A stretch of 64,000 nt of DNA from XN24 sp035514535 (GCA_035514535.1 DATKAZ010000048.1:1-64000); one strand, 5' to 3'; positions 38,900 through 48,166 are shown, numbered from the stretch's first letter. Program-made: numbers and translations. The notes: generated by a model not told the origin, from the sequence alone.

Positions 38900-41797
38900 T
38901 CAGGGCAGCTTCACGGGCTGGCTGGTCCCCATCCCCGGGGCGAGCACGAGGGCATTCTCGAGCACCCGGGCCGCGCCGAGCTGCGCCGCGCGGAAGGCCG
39001 GCGCATGCGCGAACAAAATGACCTGGCCGCGTCCGACCGCCTCGCGCGTGACCCAGGCCGAAGATGCAATGCGCTCGCGCGCCTCCGGCCACAGCACCCC
39101 TGACATGCGCACGCGCAGCTCGTGTTTTTCGGGTACGGGTGCCCAGTTCAGCGTTCCGCCTTCAGCGTCCGCCGGATTGTAGACGCCGACGCGGAATGGC
39201 GACTCGACGGGCGGGGCCGCCATGAGCACGGGCGAGTCGGAAAACAGCACGGGCAACACCGGTCCCGTGCCGGCCGCCAGCCAGTGCGCCGTGTCGACGC
39301 GTGTCCCGACGATTGCGCCGGACGGCATCAGCAGACCCTGCCAGGCGTCGATGCGCTCGCGCTGCTCCGGCTCGGCCGGGTCCTGCTCTCCTTCCCACGG
39401 GTACTTCGCATCGGTCGTGGCGATATTCCCCCAGATCACGTCGCTCGCCGGCAAGGGCTGCGCTGCGAGCCACTCACGGTGGATGGCGTCCTGGTAGGGC
39501 GCGAGTTCCTCGCCGATGACGGTCTCCAGCGTGCGCGTGGCGACGAGCGGTTCCTCCGCGTCCATCAGGGCACGCGCGGAATTGCCGACTGCTACCAGCG
39601 TCCCCCCGGCGCGCACCCAGTCGCCAAGCGCGGCCATCAGCGCTGGCGGCAGCTCGGTGCTGCCCCAGCGCTCCGGCAGGTAGAGGACGTTGTAGCGCCG
39701 CAGGTCGAACGCGTCGATGCGATTTTCGTCGAGGTGGCTGTGGCGGATACCTAGGCGGTGGTCGAGCAGGTACCAGGTCGCACCGAAGTCCAGCATGTTG
39801 TTGCGGCCGCGCGAAAGCAGCGCGATGTTCGGCTTCGTCAGGAGGCGCCACTGGCGCCCACCGAGGTCCGCGAGCACGCCCGGCGCGCGGCCGTGCGTCA
39901 CCTCGTGCAGCACGATATCGAGCTCGCGCGCGAGGGCGCGGGCCTCGTCCTGCCAGTCGTCGCGCCCGCGGTTGTCGTTGCGCGTCAGGGCGATCGAGCC
40001 GATCGGCAGCGCATGGTCGTCCAGCCTCGAGGGCTCGCCGTTCGCACGCACGTAAAAGCCGCGCTCCATCATGCGCCCGGCGAATGCGAGCGCGCGGTCG
40101 TCCGCGCCGGACACCGCCAGGGCGATCAACTGCTTGCCCGTACCCGCGACCGTCGCGGCCGGCGTCGCATCGTCGAGATCCACGGGCTGCAGGCCGGCCT
40201 CGAGGTGTTGCGGCACGGTCAGCGCCTCGAGCCCGAACATCATCGAGATATTCCAGGCGGTGGTGTCGTAGATCGTGCTGCGACCGTACTTCAGCACCCG
40301 TTCGCGTTCATTGGCCAGGGCGGCCGCCGACATGCGCGGATCGAACTCGAACATCGCGGCGAGCAGGCGTGCTTCCGGCTGGCGGTTGCGCAACACGATG
40401 CTGCCCGCGGGCAGCGCGTGATTGCGCAGCTCGCGCCCCAGCTGGTCGAAGGCCGTGCCCACGCGCAGCTCGCGCTCGAGCCGATGGACCTCGAAGCCCT
40501 GGATGCGCAGCAGGTCGAGCAGGTCGGCCAGGCGACCGCCGTTCGCGGTCGGCAGGATCACGAAACTGCGATCACCGTACGGCCCGCGCGGCGAGCTCAC
40601 CTCGGCGCGGTCGTTGCTGAAGTTCTCGAGCATCGTGCTGCGCTCGCGCCGCAGCGTCTCGAGGTTGGCGAAGGACGAGATCACCTGGTGATGCACGGCC
40701 TGCTTGTAGCTCAGCAGGTTGGCCGGGCGCTGCACGCCGTCCTCGGCGATGCGTGCCTGCTCGTAAAGGATTCCTTGTGCGCCGCGCAGGCTCGCCCAGA
40801 GGTCCGAGTAGCCCGGGTACCAGTCCTCGAACCATTCGCCCGTGTAGTAAGGGTAGCCGTAGCGGTCGAACGCCCGGCCCTGGTCGGTCGCGAACAGCTC
40901 CCCCAGTTCCTTGCGGTATGGCGGGAGGTGCAGGTTGTTGGGCTCGCGCGCCGGCGAGAACAGGTGCGTGTCCTGGGAGCCCATCTCGTGCGCGTCGACG
41001 AACAGCAGCGGCCGCCAGGCGGATACTGCCTTGATGCGCCCGCGTGTCTCGGGGTGGCGGGCGTAGATCCAGTCGCGGTTCAGGTCGAACAGGTAATGGT
41101 TGCCGCGCCCGTAGGGCCAGTAACCGGCATGGAGCACAGACTGGTCGTCCACGCTGGGCTGTGTGCCGCGGCTCTCGGCCAGGCCCTTGACGAACCGTGC
41201 CCTTCCGTCGGGGTTCATGCTCGGATCGACGATCACGACGAGTTCTTCGAGCAGCCGGGTGGTGGCCTCAGAGCGGTCGGCGGCGAGATGATGGATCACC
41301 GCGAGCGCCGCGTCCGAGCCGGAGCTCTCGTTGCCGTGAATGGAATACCCCAGCCAGGCGACGCCGGGCAGGTCGGCGACGAGCCGCGCGCGGCGCGCGC
41401 TGTCGAGGCCGCGCGGGTCCGCGAGTTCGGCCATGCCGGCCTGAATCTCGGCGCTGCGCGCCACGTTGGCCGGGCTCGAGATAACGAGATAGACGAGGGG
41501 GCGGCCCTCGTAGCTGCGCGCGTATTCCACCAACTGCACGCGTGGCGACGCTGCGGCCACGGCTCGCGCGTAGGCGACGATCTGCTCCGGCGTCGCGGTG
41601 CGCTGCCCCGTCTCGAAACCCAGCAACGCGTCGGGCGCCGGGATCGCGGGGTCGTGGTCGGCCCCCGCGGGATAGATCGACTCCGCGTACTCGAGCCCCG
41701 CCAACGGCGACGGCGCGGGGTCCGGGTAAGGGGTCTGGGTTGCTGCGGCCGCAATGCAGAACGGCAGGGCCAGCAGCAAGTACATCGATCGGATCAT
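38900..41797 (-). CDS. Large exported M14-family zinc carboxypeptidase
   Basis: A 965-residue secreted peptidase. A signal peptide (about residues 1-20) is followed by an M14 domain (about 40-400) with the zinc motif SIHGNESSGSD (His and Glu) and a later FVDAHEMGSQDTHL. The C-terminal half (about 400-965) includes a region resembling a glutamine-amidotransferase-like fold, as in other proteobacterial M14 proteins of this size. It may degrade peptides in the periplasm or outside. The start ATG 41797 begins a good signal; a TTG at 41803 lies closer to an AGGA. Convergent with zapE (27-bp gap). Confidence 0.87.
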   Translation of the reverse strand: MIRSMYLLLALPFCIAAAATQTPYPDPAPSPLAGLEYAESIYPAGADHDPAIPAPDALLGFETGQRTATPEQIVAYARAVAAASPRVQLVEYARSYEGRPLVYLVISSPANVARSAEIQAGMAELADPRGLDSARRARLVADLPGVAWLGYSIHGNESSGSDAALAVIHHLAADRSEATTRLLEELVVIVDPSMNPDGRARFVKGLAESRGTQPSVDDQSVLHAGYWPYGRGNHYLFDLNRDWIYARHPETRGRIKAVSAWRPLLFVDAHEMGSQDTHLFSPAREPNNLHLPPYRKELGELFATDQGRAFDRYGYPYYTGEWFEDWYPGYSDLWASLRGAQGILYEQARIAEDGVQRPANLLSYKQAVHHQVISSFANLETLRRERSTMLENFSNDRAEVSSPRGPYGDRSFVILPTANGGRLADLLDLLRIQGFEVHRLERELRVGTAFDQLGRELRNHALPAGSIVLRNRQPEARLLAAMFEFDPRMSAAALANERERVLKYGRSTIYDTTAWNISMMFGLEALTVPQHLEAGLQPVDLDDATPAATVAGTGKQLIALAVSGADDRALAFAGRMMERGFYVRANGEPSRLDDHALPIGSIALTRNDNRGRDDWQDEARALARELDIVLHEVTHGRAPGVLADLGGRQWRLLTKPNIALLSRGRNNMLDFGATWYLLDHRLGIRHSHLDENRIDAFDLRRYNVLYLPERWGSTELPPALMAALGDWVRAGGTLVAVGNSARALMDAEEPLVATRTLETVIGEELAPYQDAIHREWLAAQPLPASDVIWGNIATTDAKYPWEGEQDPAEPEQRERIDAWQGLLMPSGAIVGTRVDTAHWLAAGTGPVLPVLFSDSPVLMAAPPVESPFRVGVYNPADAEGGTLNWAPVPEKHELRVRMSGVLWPEARERIASSAWVTREAVGRGQVILFAHAPAFRAAQLGAARVLENALVLAPGMGTSQPVKLP

Positions 41798-41818
41798 CAG
41801 CAAGGCTTCCTGTTTCTC

Positions 41819-42062
41819 GGGTCGGACCGAGTTATCTAGTTGTTTTTTAAAATATTAATAGCGAAATAGGGCCTGGTTTTTGGTGTTAGAGCAGCGAATT
41901 TGCCGCGAAATCGCCCCTCTAAGACCGACGTTTGCAGTCCCGGAATCCATCCGCTCGTTAGAAAGCAATTTATGGGCGAAAATCATGCTTCTAAGGATCG
42001 TAACCCACCCAAGAATCGGCATAAACAAAATATATTTCAATAATTTACTCTGGTCCGACCCC
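41819..42062. mobile_element. AT-rich MITE-like element with inverted ends
   Basis: A 244-bp block bounded by GGGTCGGACC (41819-41828) and its reverse complement GGTCCGACCC (42052-42061). Its base composition is far more AT-rich than its surroundings, with runs such as TTTTTTAAAATATTAATA. Inside are two hairpin arms, TTAGAG/CTCTAA (41886-41891/41917-41922) and TTAGAA/TTCTAA (about 41958-41994). It encodes no transposase and no credible gene. Its right end runs into the TerB-like gene and supplies that gene's stop codon. I know of similar small elements moved by REP-associated transposases elsewhere; no such gene is in the window. Confidence 0.65.
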
Positions 42063-42980
42063 ACTATGAACAGTTGAGAAAAGGCCCAGGCCGATGTATT
42101 TCTGGCAGACGAACTCGGCGTAGCGTGGCGAGAAGTAGTAACCGACGGAGAACACCCGGCCGCCACGCAGCACCTTTTCTTCGCGGTCGGGCAACAGCGT
42201 TCGCACGGCCTCGACCTGGCGGTCACTCTGCGGCACGATCAGCACTTCGTGGAGCGGTGCCTCGGCATCCTCGCCGACAATATATTGCCTGAGCATGCCG
42301 ACGACCTCCTCGAGCGCCACGGATTCCTGCCAGGTGACGCGCGCGTCCGACTCGCTCAATACGCGCAGCACGTCGATCAGCTGGCCCGCCTGCTTTGCCG
42401 GCGGGCGCAGTTTGAGATACTCCGCGACACTCTTGCGCAGCGTCATGAGATCCACGGCCGGCCCGCTGCCGTCCGCGGTAGGTTCCGCGAGCCGCCACTC
42501 GTGCGCGAACGCTCGGATCATTACGGCCTCACGCTCGTCGATATGTCCGTCGACCGACGCAAGTTCATGCAGGATGCGCAGTATCTGCTCCGCACCCTTG
42601 GGTTGCACGAACTGCTTGATCAGGTCCGTCGACTCCCTGCGTTCCAGCTTCAGGGCACGCTGGAACAGGTGCCGGAAACCCCGGTCGCGCAGCTCCGCCA
42701 CCCAGAGCCCGCTGCCGACCAGCACGAATACGATGGCGGCGATGATGCTGATCACCATCTTGGCCGCACCCGCCGGGCTTTGATCGATGAGCAGGAACAG
42801 GACGAGGAACGGGATCGCGTTGAACAAGCCGAGCAGCGCGGCGACGATCGACACACTCTCCGCGACCTCGCGCACCGTGCGACGCTTCCAGAGCTTGTTG
42901 ATGATCAGGTAGTTGGTGACCAGCGAGAGCACGATGCTGATCGCCACCAGGAATTCCACGAAGCCGACGAAGACATTCAC
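42045..42980 (-). CDS. Membrane protein with TerB-like domain
   Basis: A 311-residue protein of unknown role. Three hydrophobic helices lie near the N-terminus (about 5-25, 42-65 and 75-98), then a cytoplasmic TerB-like helical region (about 125-215, ILHELASVDGHIDEREAVMIRAF), then a C-terminal domain. The start is GTG 42980 with GGAGG six bases upstream. The last residues (HSGVGPE) and the TAA are read from the inverted end of the AT-rich element, so the native C-terminus has been replaced. Upstream by 31 bp is the FGGY kinase. Confidence 0.72.
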   Translation of the reverse strand: MNVFVGFVEFLVAISIVLSLVTNYLIINKLWKRRTVREVAESVSIVAALLGLFNAIPFLVLFLLIDQSPAGAAKMVISIIAAIVFVLVGSGLWVAELRDRGFRHLFQRALKLERRESTDLIKQFVQPKGAEQILRILHELASVDGHIDEREAVMIRAFAHEWRLAEPTADGSGPAVDLMTLRKSVAEYLKLRPPAKQAGQLIDVLRVLSESDARVTWQESVALEEVVGMLRQYIVGEDAEAPLHEVLIVPQSDRQVEAVRTLLPDREEKVLRGGRVFSVGYYFSPRYAEFVCQKYIGLGLFSTVHSGVGPE

Positions 42981-43011
42981 AGGGCACCTCCGGCAAGACC
43001 CTGCGCGCAAG

Positions 43012-44481
43012 TTACGCGCCGCGGCGGGTTGCCACAAGGCCGGCCACGCCGGACTCGAGTGCCTCGCGCCAGCGCGTATAGCGCGACTGCAACGCGGCGT
43101 TCACCTGCGGCGCGAAGCAGGTCGGCACGATCTCGCCGCGCGCGACGTTGCCGCTCAGGAGCCACGCGAGGCCTCGCGCCGTCGCCTCCACGTCGGCGGG
43201 ACGCTCCACGATCAGGCCGCTCAGGTCGGACAGTCGCTCGCACACGCCGGCGAAGCGCGCAATCCCGCCGCTGACGATGATCCGCCGCGCGACGTCGGCC
43301 TGCCCGCCGGGTGATTCACGCATCGCCTCGATGTTCCGCTGCAGCAGGAAAACGATGCTCTCGAGCACCGCGACGGCGTGCTCGGCCAGGCTCCCCGCCC
43401 TGCTGAAGCGAATCGGACAATCGGCCACCCAGTACGGCGCACCCAGCCCGCCGACGCCATTGATGAACAGCGGCGGATCGTCGCTCTCGTCGAGCCAGCG
43501 CGGCGCGCTCTCCAGCAGCGTGTCGATCGGCACGCCGCGCTCGCTCGCCAGCCACTCCAGGGCCGCCCCCGCGCCGTTCACCGTTCCCTCGAGCACGCCG
43601 ACGCTGTGATCTTCGTCCTGCCAGGCCACGCTGTGCAACAGGCCCGGCACGTCGGGAGGCGCACCGGCGACCAGCCGCTGCACGAATGCGCCGGTACCGA
43701 TGTTCACGAACAGCGTGTCGCCCCGGGGTGCGCCCCATGCAAACAGCGCTGCCGACTGGTCGCCTGTCATCGCCTGCAGCGGAATCCGCTGCCCGCCTGC
43801 CTGCAGCGTACCGAATGCATGACGGCTCGGCACACAGCGCGGCAGCGACGATTCCGGCAGTCCGCAGGCCGCCAGCATCTTCGCCGACCAGTCATGTGTA
43901 CGCACATCCCACAACAGCGTGCGCGAGGCATTCGCGGGATCGACCAGGAATGGCCGCTCCTCCAGCAGCCGATGCAATACGAAGCTTGCCAGCGGCCCGC
44001 AGCAAAGACGTCCCTCGGCCAGCGCGCGGCGCACCGCCGGCAGCTCATCGAGGCACCAGCGCAGCTTGCTCGCGCCGTAGTGCGGCGATGCCACGAGACC
44101 CGTGATCCGCCGCAGCCTGTCCGGGTCGAATGCCTGCGCTGCGAGCCAGGCGGCGTTGCGCCTGTCCTGCCACGACAGCACCGGGGAAAGTGCCTCTCCC
44201 GTCCGGCGGTCCCAGCAGACGACGCTCGAGCGCTGGATCGCGAGCCCCGCCGCGTCGATCCCGGCCGCGGCGAGGTCCGGCGCGGCGAGCACGGCTGCGA
44301 TCGCGCGGCGCAGCGAATCCACCACTTCGTTCGCATCATGCTCGACCCAGTCCGCGCGCGGCCGCCGCACCGCCAGCGGTGCCTCGCGCGCCGCCAGCAA
44401 CTCGCCGCCGGCGGCGAACACGAGCGCCTTGCTGGCGTGGCTGCCCTGGTCCAGGACGAGGTAGTGTGGTGTCTTGCCCAT
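43012..44481 (-). CDS. FGGY-family carbohydrate kinase
   Basis: A 489-residue sugar/polyol kinase. N-terminal LVLDQGSHASKALVF resembles the phosphate-binding start of glycerol kinases (DQGTTSSRA), WQDRR is present, and the C-terminal half has NIGTGAFVQ and IIVSGGIARF, ADP-binding motifs of the fold. The similarity is nearest to glycerol kinase, but no glycerol transport or dehydrogenase genes are near, so the substrate stays open (glycerol, a pentulose or another polyol). ATG 44481; it lies 26 bp after the serine hydrolase gene. Confidence 0.85.
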   Translation of the reverse strand: MGKTPHYLVLDQGSHASKALVFAAGGELLAAREAPLAVRRPRADWVEHDANEVVDSLRRAIAAVLAAPDLAAAGIDAAGLAIQRSSVVCWDRRTGEALSPVLSWQDRRNAAWLAAQAFDPDRLRRITGLVASPHYGASKLRWCLDELPAVRRALAEGRLCCGPLASFVLHRLLEERPFLVDPANASRTLLWDVRTHDWSAKMLAACGLPESSLPRCVPSRHAFGTLQAGGQRIPLQAMTGDQSAALFAWGAPRGDTLFVNIGTGAFVQRLVAGAPPDVPGLLHSVAWQDEDHSVGVLEGTVNGAGAALEWLASERGVPIDTLLESAPRWLDESDDPPLFINGVGGLGAPYWVADCPIRFSRAGSLAEHAVAVLESIVFLLQRNIEAMRESPGGQADVARRIIVSGGIARFAGVCERLSDLSGLIVERPADVEATARGLAWLLSGNVARGEIVPTCFAPQVNAALQSRYTRWREALESGVAGLVATRRGA

Positions 44482-44507
44482 GCCCTCAGCAGACACGCTG
44501 CGCGGCG

Positions 44508-45662
44508 CTACTCGAGCGCGCCGAGGACGCGCTCGACGACGCCCGCCAGGTCGGGAATCCAGCGCAGCACGATGACCAGGTCGTGCTGCTCGTCCACGTA
44601 GATGTGGTGTCCTCCGAAGCCGGCCGCGGCGAACGCACGCTCCGGCGCCGCCGGGATGCGCGCGCGTTCCGGGTTCAGCCACCAGAGATAGCCGTAATCG
44701 GCGCGCCCCGGCGCCGGCGTGCGGATGGCTTCGAGCCACTCCGCCGGAAACAGCTGCTCGTCGCCCCAGCGGCCGCCGCGCAGGAACAGCAGTCCGAAGC
44801 GCGCGTGGTCCTCGGTCGAGATGAACAGACCACCGCCGAAGTGTCCCCCGCCGGATACCGACTGCATCTTCAGGCCGTCGAGGTCGACCCAGGAATTCTC
44901 ATAGCCATGCCAGCGCCAGGTCGTGCTCGCGCCGATGGGATCCATGATGCGCCGCTTCAGGACCTGCGGCAGGGGCTCGCGAAATAGCTCCAACAGACTC
45001 AGCGCGAGCAGGTTGACGCGCACGTCGTTGTACTTGTAGCGCGTGCCCGGCGGATGCAGCGGCCGCTGCTCCGGATCCTCGCCCTCCGGGCGGTCGGCCC
45101 AGTCGGGGATGTCCCACAGCGTGCCCGACCAGTCCGAGCTCTGGTTCAGCAGGTGCCGCCAGGTGATCCTGCCGTTGTGCGCGCCCGCGAAATGGCCGCC
45201 CGTGACGTAGCGCGCGACCGGCTCGTCGAGATCGGCGATCAGCCCGTCGGCCAGCGCCAGGGCCGCCAGCGTGGACAGGTAGCTCTTGGCGACGCTGAAA
45301 GTCATGTCCACACGCCGCGTGTCGCCCCAGTGCGCGACGAGCTTGCCATGGCGCAGGATCATGCCGCTGTCCGCGTCGCGCGTGCCCGTCGGACCGAAGA
45401 TGCGGAACCCCGGCTCCCGCGGCGCGAAATGCGCCGTGATGATCTCGCGCAGGTCGGCCGGCTCGGCGACGGCGTTCGCGCGCGCCCACTCGACAGCCGC
45501 GCCCAGGCGATCCGGGTCGAAGCCTGCATCCGCCGGGTCGGCGGCCCCCCACTGGCCGCGCGGCGGCGAATAGTCGACGGCCAACGCTGCATGGGCCAGC
45601 AGGAAAAGCGCCCAGGCGGCCAGGCCACGGGCGCTGCGCACGTGCTGCGCAAGGGCATTCAT
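44508..45662 (-). CDS. Exported serine hydrolase (beta-lactamase class C fold)
   Basis: A 384-residue protein with a signal peptide (about 1-28, ending AALA). The catalytic SVAK (about 124-127) is the SxxK motif and YND (about 208-210) the YxN motif of penicillin-binding/class C beta-lactamase-fold hydrolases. Such proteins are usually esterases or peptidases rather than antibiotic-resistance enzymes, and nothing here suggests resistance. It begins 16 bp after ubiT on the same strand and may be co-transcribed with it. Confidence 0.85.
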   Translation of the reverse strand: MNALAQHVRSARGLAAWALFLLAHAALAVDYSPPRGQWGAADPADAGFDPDRLGAAVEWARANAVAEPADLREIITAHFAPREPGFRIFGPTGTRDADSGMILRHGKLVAHWGDTRRVDMTFSVAKSYLSTLAALALADGLIADLDEPVARYVTGGHFAGAHNGRITWRHLLNQSSDWSGTLWDIPDWADRPEGEDPEQRPLHPPGTRYKYNDVRVNLLALSLLELFREPLPQVLKRRIMDPIGASTTWRWHGYENSWVDLDGLKMQSVSGGGHFGGGLFISTEDHARFGLLFLRGGRWGDEQLFPAEWLEAIRTPAPGRADYGYLWWLNPERARIPAAPERAFAAAGFGGHHIYVDEQHDLVIVLRWIPDLAGVVERVLGALE

Positions 45663-45678
45663 GATCGACGACTCCGCT

Positions 45679-46164
45679 TCAGCGACTCAGTTCACTCATT
45701 TTGCCGGCGACGGCACGAAATGTCCTGAGCGCGTGCCGCAACGGCCCGGGCAGCTGCTCTTCGTCAAGGCCGTCGAGAAAGTTCTTCACGCCCAGGCCAA
45801 GCTCCGTGTCCCCTTCGATGACCAGCCGGCGCTGGAAGAACAGCGTGTCCGGATCCTCGAGTCTGCCCGTCATCGCCAGGAAGGCGGCCGTGCCACCGCG
45901 AATCGTCACGTCCGCGGGATGATCCCGCTCGAGCACGCGCAGCCGTCCGCCGCCGAGCATGATCGGCCAGCGCCAGCCGGCGTCGTCAATCTCGATCGCC
46001 AGGCAGCGCCCGGCGAGAAAATCGAGGTCTCCCCGGGCCACATTTCGCGTGAAGACCTGCTGTAGCGCGATCTCGAGCGGGCCGCGCTGCACGGGATGCG
46101 GTACGAGACGCAGCGGCCGGGCGACGAGCGGCATTACTGTTTCGAACTTCGGCATGCGCATCAT
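45679..46164 (-). CDS. ubiT: UbiT, lipid-binding factor for O2-independent ubiquinone synthesis
   Basis: A 161-residue SCP2-domain protein. UbiT binds ubiquinone intermediates in the oxygen-independent pathway worked by UbiU and UbiV. The fold signature (about 45-130: DLDFLAGRCLAIEIDDAGWRW start, then DVTIRGGTAAFLAMTGRLEDPDTLFFQ core) is seen in part as IRGGTAAFLAM and FFQRRLVIEGDTELGL, matching YhbT-type proteins. GGAG precedes ATG 46164. It is divergent from ubiU with one FNR-type site between them, which makes the identification strong. Confidence 0.92.
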   Translation of the reverse strand: MMRMPKFETVMPLVARPLRLVPHPVQRGPLEIALQQVFTRNVARGDLDFLAGRCLAIEIDDAGWRWPIMLGGGRLRVLERDHPADVTIRGGTAAFLAMTGRLEDPDTLFFQRRLVIEGDTELGLGVKNFLDGLDEEQLPGPLRHALRTFRAVAGKMSELSR

Positions 46165-46214
46165 GTAGAACTCCGCGAGGCTCGGCCAAGATAACGTATC
46201 GCCTCGCAGCCTGT

Positions 46215-46228
46215 TTGATTTCGATCAA
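46215..46228. promoter_or_regulatory. FNR/ANR box between ubiT and ubiUV
   Basis: TTGAT-TTCG-ATCAA is a perfect FNR-type site (TTGAT-N4-ATCAA). Its centre (46221.5) is 41.5 bp from the predicted ubiU start of transcription at about 46263, given a -10 box TATCCT at 46251-46256, the class II spacing. On the other strand TATCTT (46193-46188) lies about as far for ubiT. One site can therefore turn on both operons when oxygen is low. Confidence 0.88.
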
Positions 46229-46286
46229 GGCCGCCGTGCGCCCGGCTGGCTATCCTGCCCGTTCATCCGTGTCGACGGGAGGTCGC

Positions 46287-47282
46287 GTGGAATTGCTCTG
46301 TCCTGCGGGAAACCTGCCATCGCTGCGCGCCGCTGTCGACGCGGGCGCAGACTCAGTCTATCTCGGCTTCCGGGATGCGACCAACGCGCGGCATTTCGCC
46401 GGGCTGAACTTCAGCGACGAGGACATCGCGTGCGGCATCCGCTACGCACACGACCGGCGCTGCAAGGTGCTCGTCGCCCTGAATACCTATCCCCAGCCAT
46501 CCGGCTGGGCGCAATGGACCCGCGCCGTGGACCGCGCCGCGGAACTGGGCGCGGATGCGCTCATCATCGCCGACACGGGCCTGCTCGATTACGCCGCCGA
46601 GCGCTGGCCTGACCTCGAGCGACACCTCTCGGTGCAGGCCTCCGCCACCAACCCGGAAGCGCTGCAGCTGTACCATCGCCTGTTCGGCATCAGCCGCGCG
46701 GTGCTGCCGCGCGTGTTGTCGGTCCAGCAGGTAGCGCACGTGGCCGCGCAATCCCCGGTGCCCGTCGAGGTGTTCGGCTTCGGCAGCCTGTGCGTCATGG
46801 TCGAAGGCCGCTGCCTGCTGTCCAGCTACCTGACGGGACGCTCCCCGAATACGTACGGCGCCTGCTCGCCGGGCTCGCATGTCCGCTGGCAGGCGACGCC
46901 GGCCGGCCTCGAGTCGCGCCTCAACGGCGTGCTGATCGACCTTTACGGCCCCGGCGAGAACGCGGCCTACCCGACCTTGTGTAAGGGCCGCTTCCAGGTC
47001 GGCGAGCACACCTACTATGCGCTCGAGGAACCCAGCAGCCTGAATTCGCTCGAGCTGCTGCCGCAGCTCTACCGCGCCGGAGTCGCTGCCATCAAGGTCG
47101 AAGGCCGGCAACGCAGCCCCGCCTATGTCGCGCAGGTCACGGCCGTGATGCGCGCCGCCATCGATGCGTGCGTCGCGAATCCCGACGAATTCCGGCCCGC
47201 GCCGGCGTGGCAGAACGCGCTCGCCGCCGTGTCGGAAGGCACGCAGACGACGCTCGGGGCCTACCACCGGTCATGGCAATGA
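46287..47282 (+). CDS. ubiU: UbiU, O2-independent ubiquinone hydroxylation subunit
   Basis: A 331-residue peptidase-U32-family protein that, with UbiV, hydroxylates ubiquinone precursors without oxygen. The four 4Fe-4S ligands are at Cys169, Cys176, Cys193 and Cys232, the very positions known in E. coli UbiU. GTG 46287 is chosen because GGGAGG lies just upstream and the cysteine numbering then matches. It overlaps ubiV by 4 bp. Calling it a protease from the U32 name would be misleading. Confidence 0.95.
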   Translation: MELLCPAGNLPSLRAAVDAGADSVYLGFRDATNARHFAGLNFSDEDIACGIRYAHDRRCKVLVALNTYPQPSGWAQWTRAVDRAAELGADALIIADTGLLDYAAERWPDLERHLSVQASATNPEALQLYHRLFGISRAVLPRVLSVQQVAHVAAQSPVPVEVFGFGSLCVMVEGRCLLSSYLTGRSPNTYGACSPGSHVRWQATPAGLESRLNGVLIDLYGPGENAAYPTLCKGRFQVGEHTYYALEEPSSLNSLELLPQLYRAGVAAIKVEGRQRSPAYVAQVTAVMRAAIDACVANPDEFRPAPAWQNALAAVSEGTQTTLGAYHRSWQ

Positions 47283-48166
47283 AGCTCGCGCTCGGCCCCC
47301 TGCAGTACTTCTGGCCGCGCGAGCGCGTCCTGTCGTTTTACGCCGACGCCGCGGCCTGGCCGGTCGAGATTATCTACCTCGGTGAAATCGTGTGCCCCAA
47401 GCGCCGCGAGCTGCGCCTCGAGGACTGGCTGGAAATCGGCGCCCTGCTGGCAGACAGTGGCAAGGAAGTCGTGCTGTCGAGCCTCACGCTGCTCGAGGCG
47501 GGCTCGGAGCTCGGTGCGCTGAAGCGATTGTGCCGCAACGGCCGCTTCGCGGTCGAGGCGAACGACATGGCGGCGGTGAGCATCCTTGCACGGGAGCAGC
47601 GACCATTCGTCGGCGGTCCCACGCTGAACGTGTACAACTCGCGCACCCTTGCGCTGCTCGCCCAGGCGGGCATGACGCGCTGGGTGCTGCCGCTGGAACT
47701 GTCGGGGGCGACGGCCGCGGCACTCATCAAGGCGGCGCCCGCGCAGTGCCCTTGCGAGGTGTTCGCCTGGGGTCGACTGCCGCTCGCCTGGTCCGCGCGC
47801 TGCTACACCGCCCGCGCGGAGGACCGGCCGAAGGACCGTTGCGAGCTCGCCTGCATTGCCGATCCCGACGGCAGGCTGATACGCACGCGGGAGGACGAGC
47901 CCTTCCTGGTGTTGAACGGCATCCAGACGCAGTCCGCGCTGACACAGGACCTCGCACCCTGGATCGGCGAGCTGCGCGCGGCCGGCATGGGGGTGCTGCG
48001 CCTGAGCCCGCAGTCTGCCGGCATGGCGGAAGTCGTAAGCCGTTTCGATGCACTGCGCCGCGGCGCCGGCGGGCCAGGCGCGCTCGAGGAACTCGCGGCA
48101 TTGGCGCCCGTCGGCACCTGCGACGGCTACTGGCGCGGCGCGCCCGGCTTCAGCGTCGGCTCATGA
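47279..48166 (+). CDS. ubiV: UbiV, O2-independent ubiquinone hydroxylation subunit
   Basis: A 295-residue U32-family partner of UbiU. Its iron-sulfur cysteines are Cys39 (EIVCPKR), Cys175, Cys188 and Cys192 (RCYTAR...CELAC), the pattern of E. coli UbiV. I choose ATG 47279, which overlaps the ubiU stop (ATGA) and gives Cys39 the E. coli number; ATG 47273 is also in frame. The stop TGA and the stop of the convergent membrane gene share the six bases TCATGA. Confidence 0.94.
   Translation: MKLALGPLQYFWPRERVLSFYADAAAWPVEIIYLGEIVCPKRRELRLEDWLEIGALLADSGKEVVLSSLTLLEAGSELGALKRLCRNGRFAVEANDMAAVSILAREQRPFVGGPTLNVYNSRTLALLAQAGMTRWVLPLELSGATAAALIKAAPAQCPCEVFAWGRLPLAWSARCYTARAEDRPKDRCELACIADPDGRLIRTREDEPFLVLNGIQTQSALTQDLAPWIGELRAAGMGVLRLSPQSAGMAEVVSRFDALRRGAGGPGALEELAALAPVGTCDGYWRGAPGFSVGS

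Noticed and set aside
41855..42226. 123-codon frame across the AT-rich element
   Set aside because: It crosses from the element into another gene in a different frame, with no similarity to any family I know.
44508..45662. Beta-lactamase resistance gene
   Set aside because: Only the fold motifs SVAK and YND are shared; context gives no sign of a resistance role.
46287..48166. Peptidase U32 (collagenase-like) function for the ubiU/ubiV genes
   Set aside because: The cysteine sets and the neighbouring ubiT and FNR box identify them as ubiquinone hydroxylation proteins.
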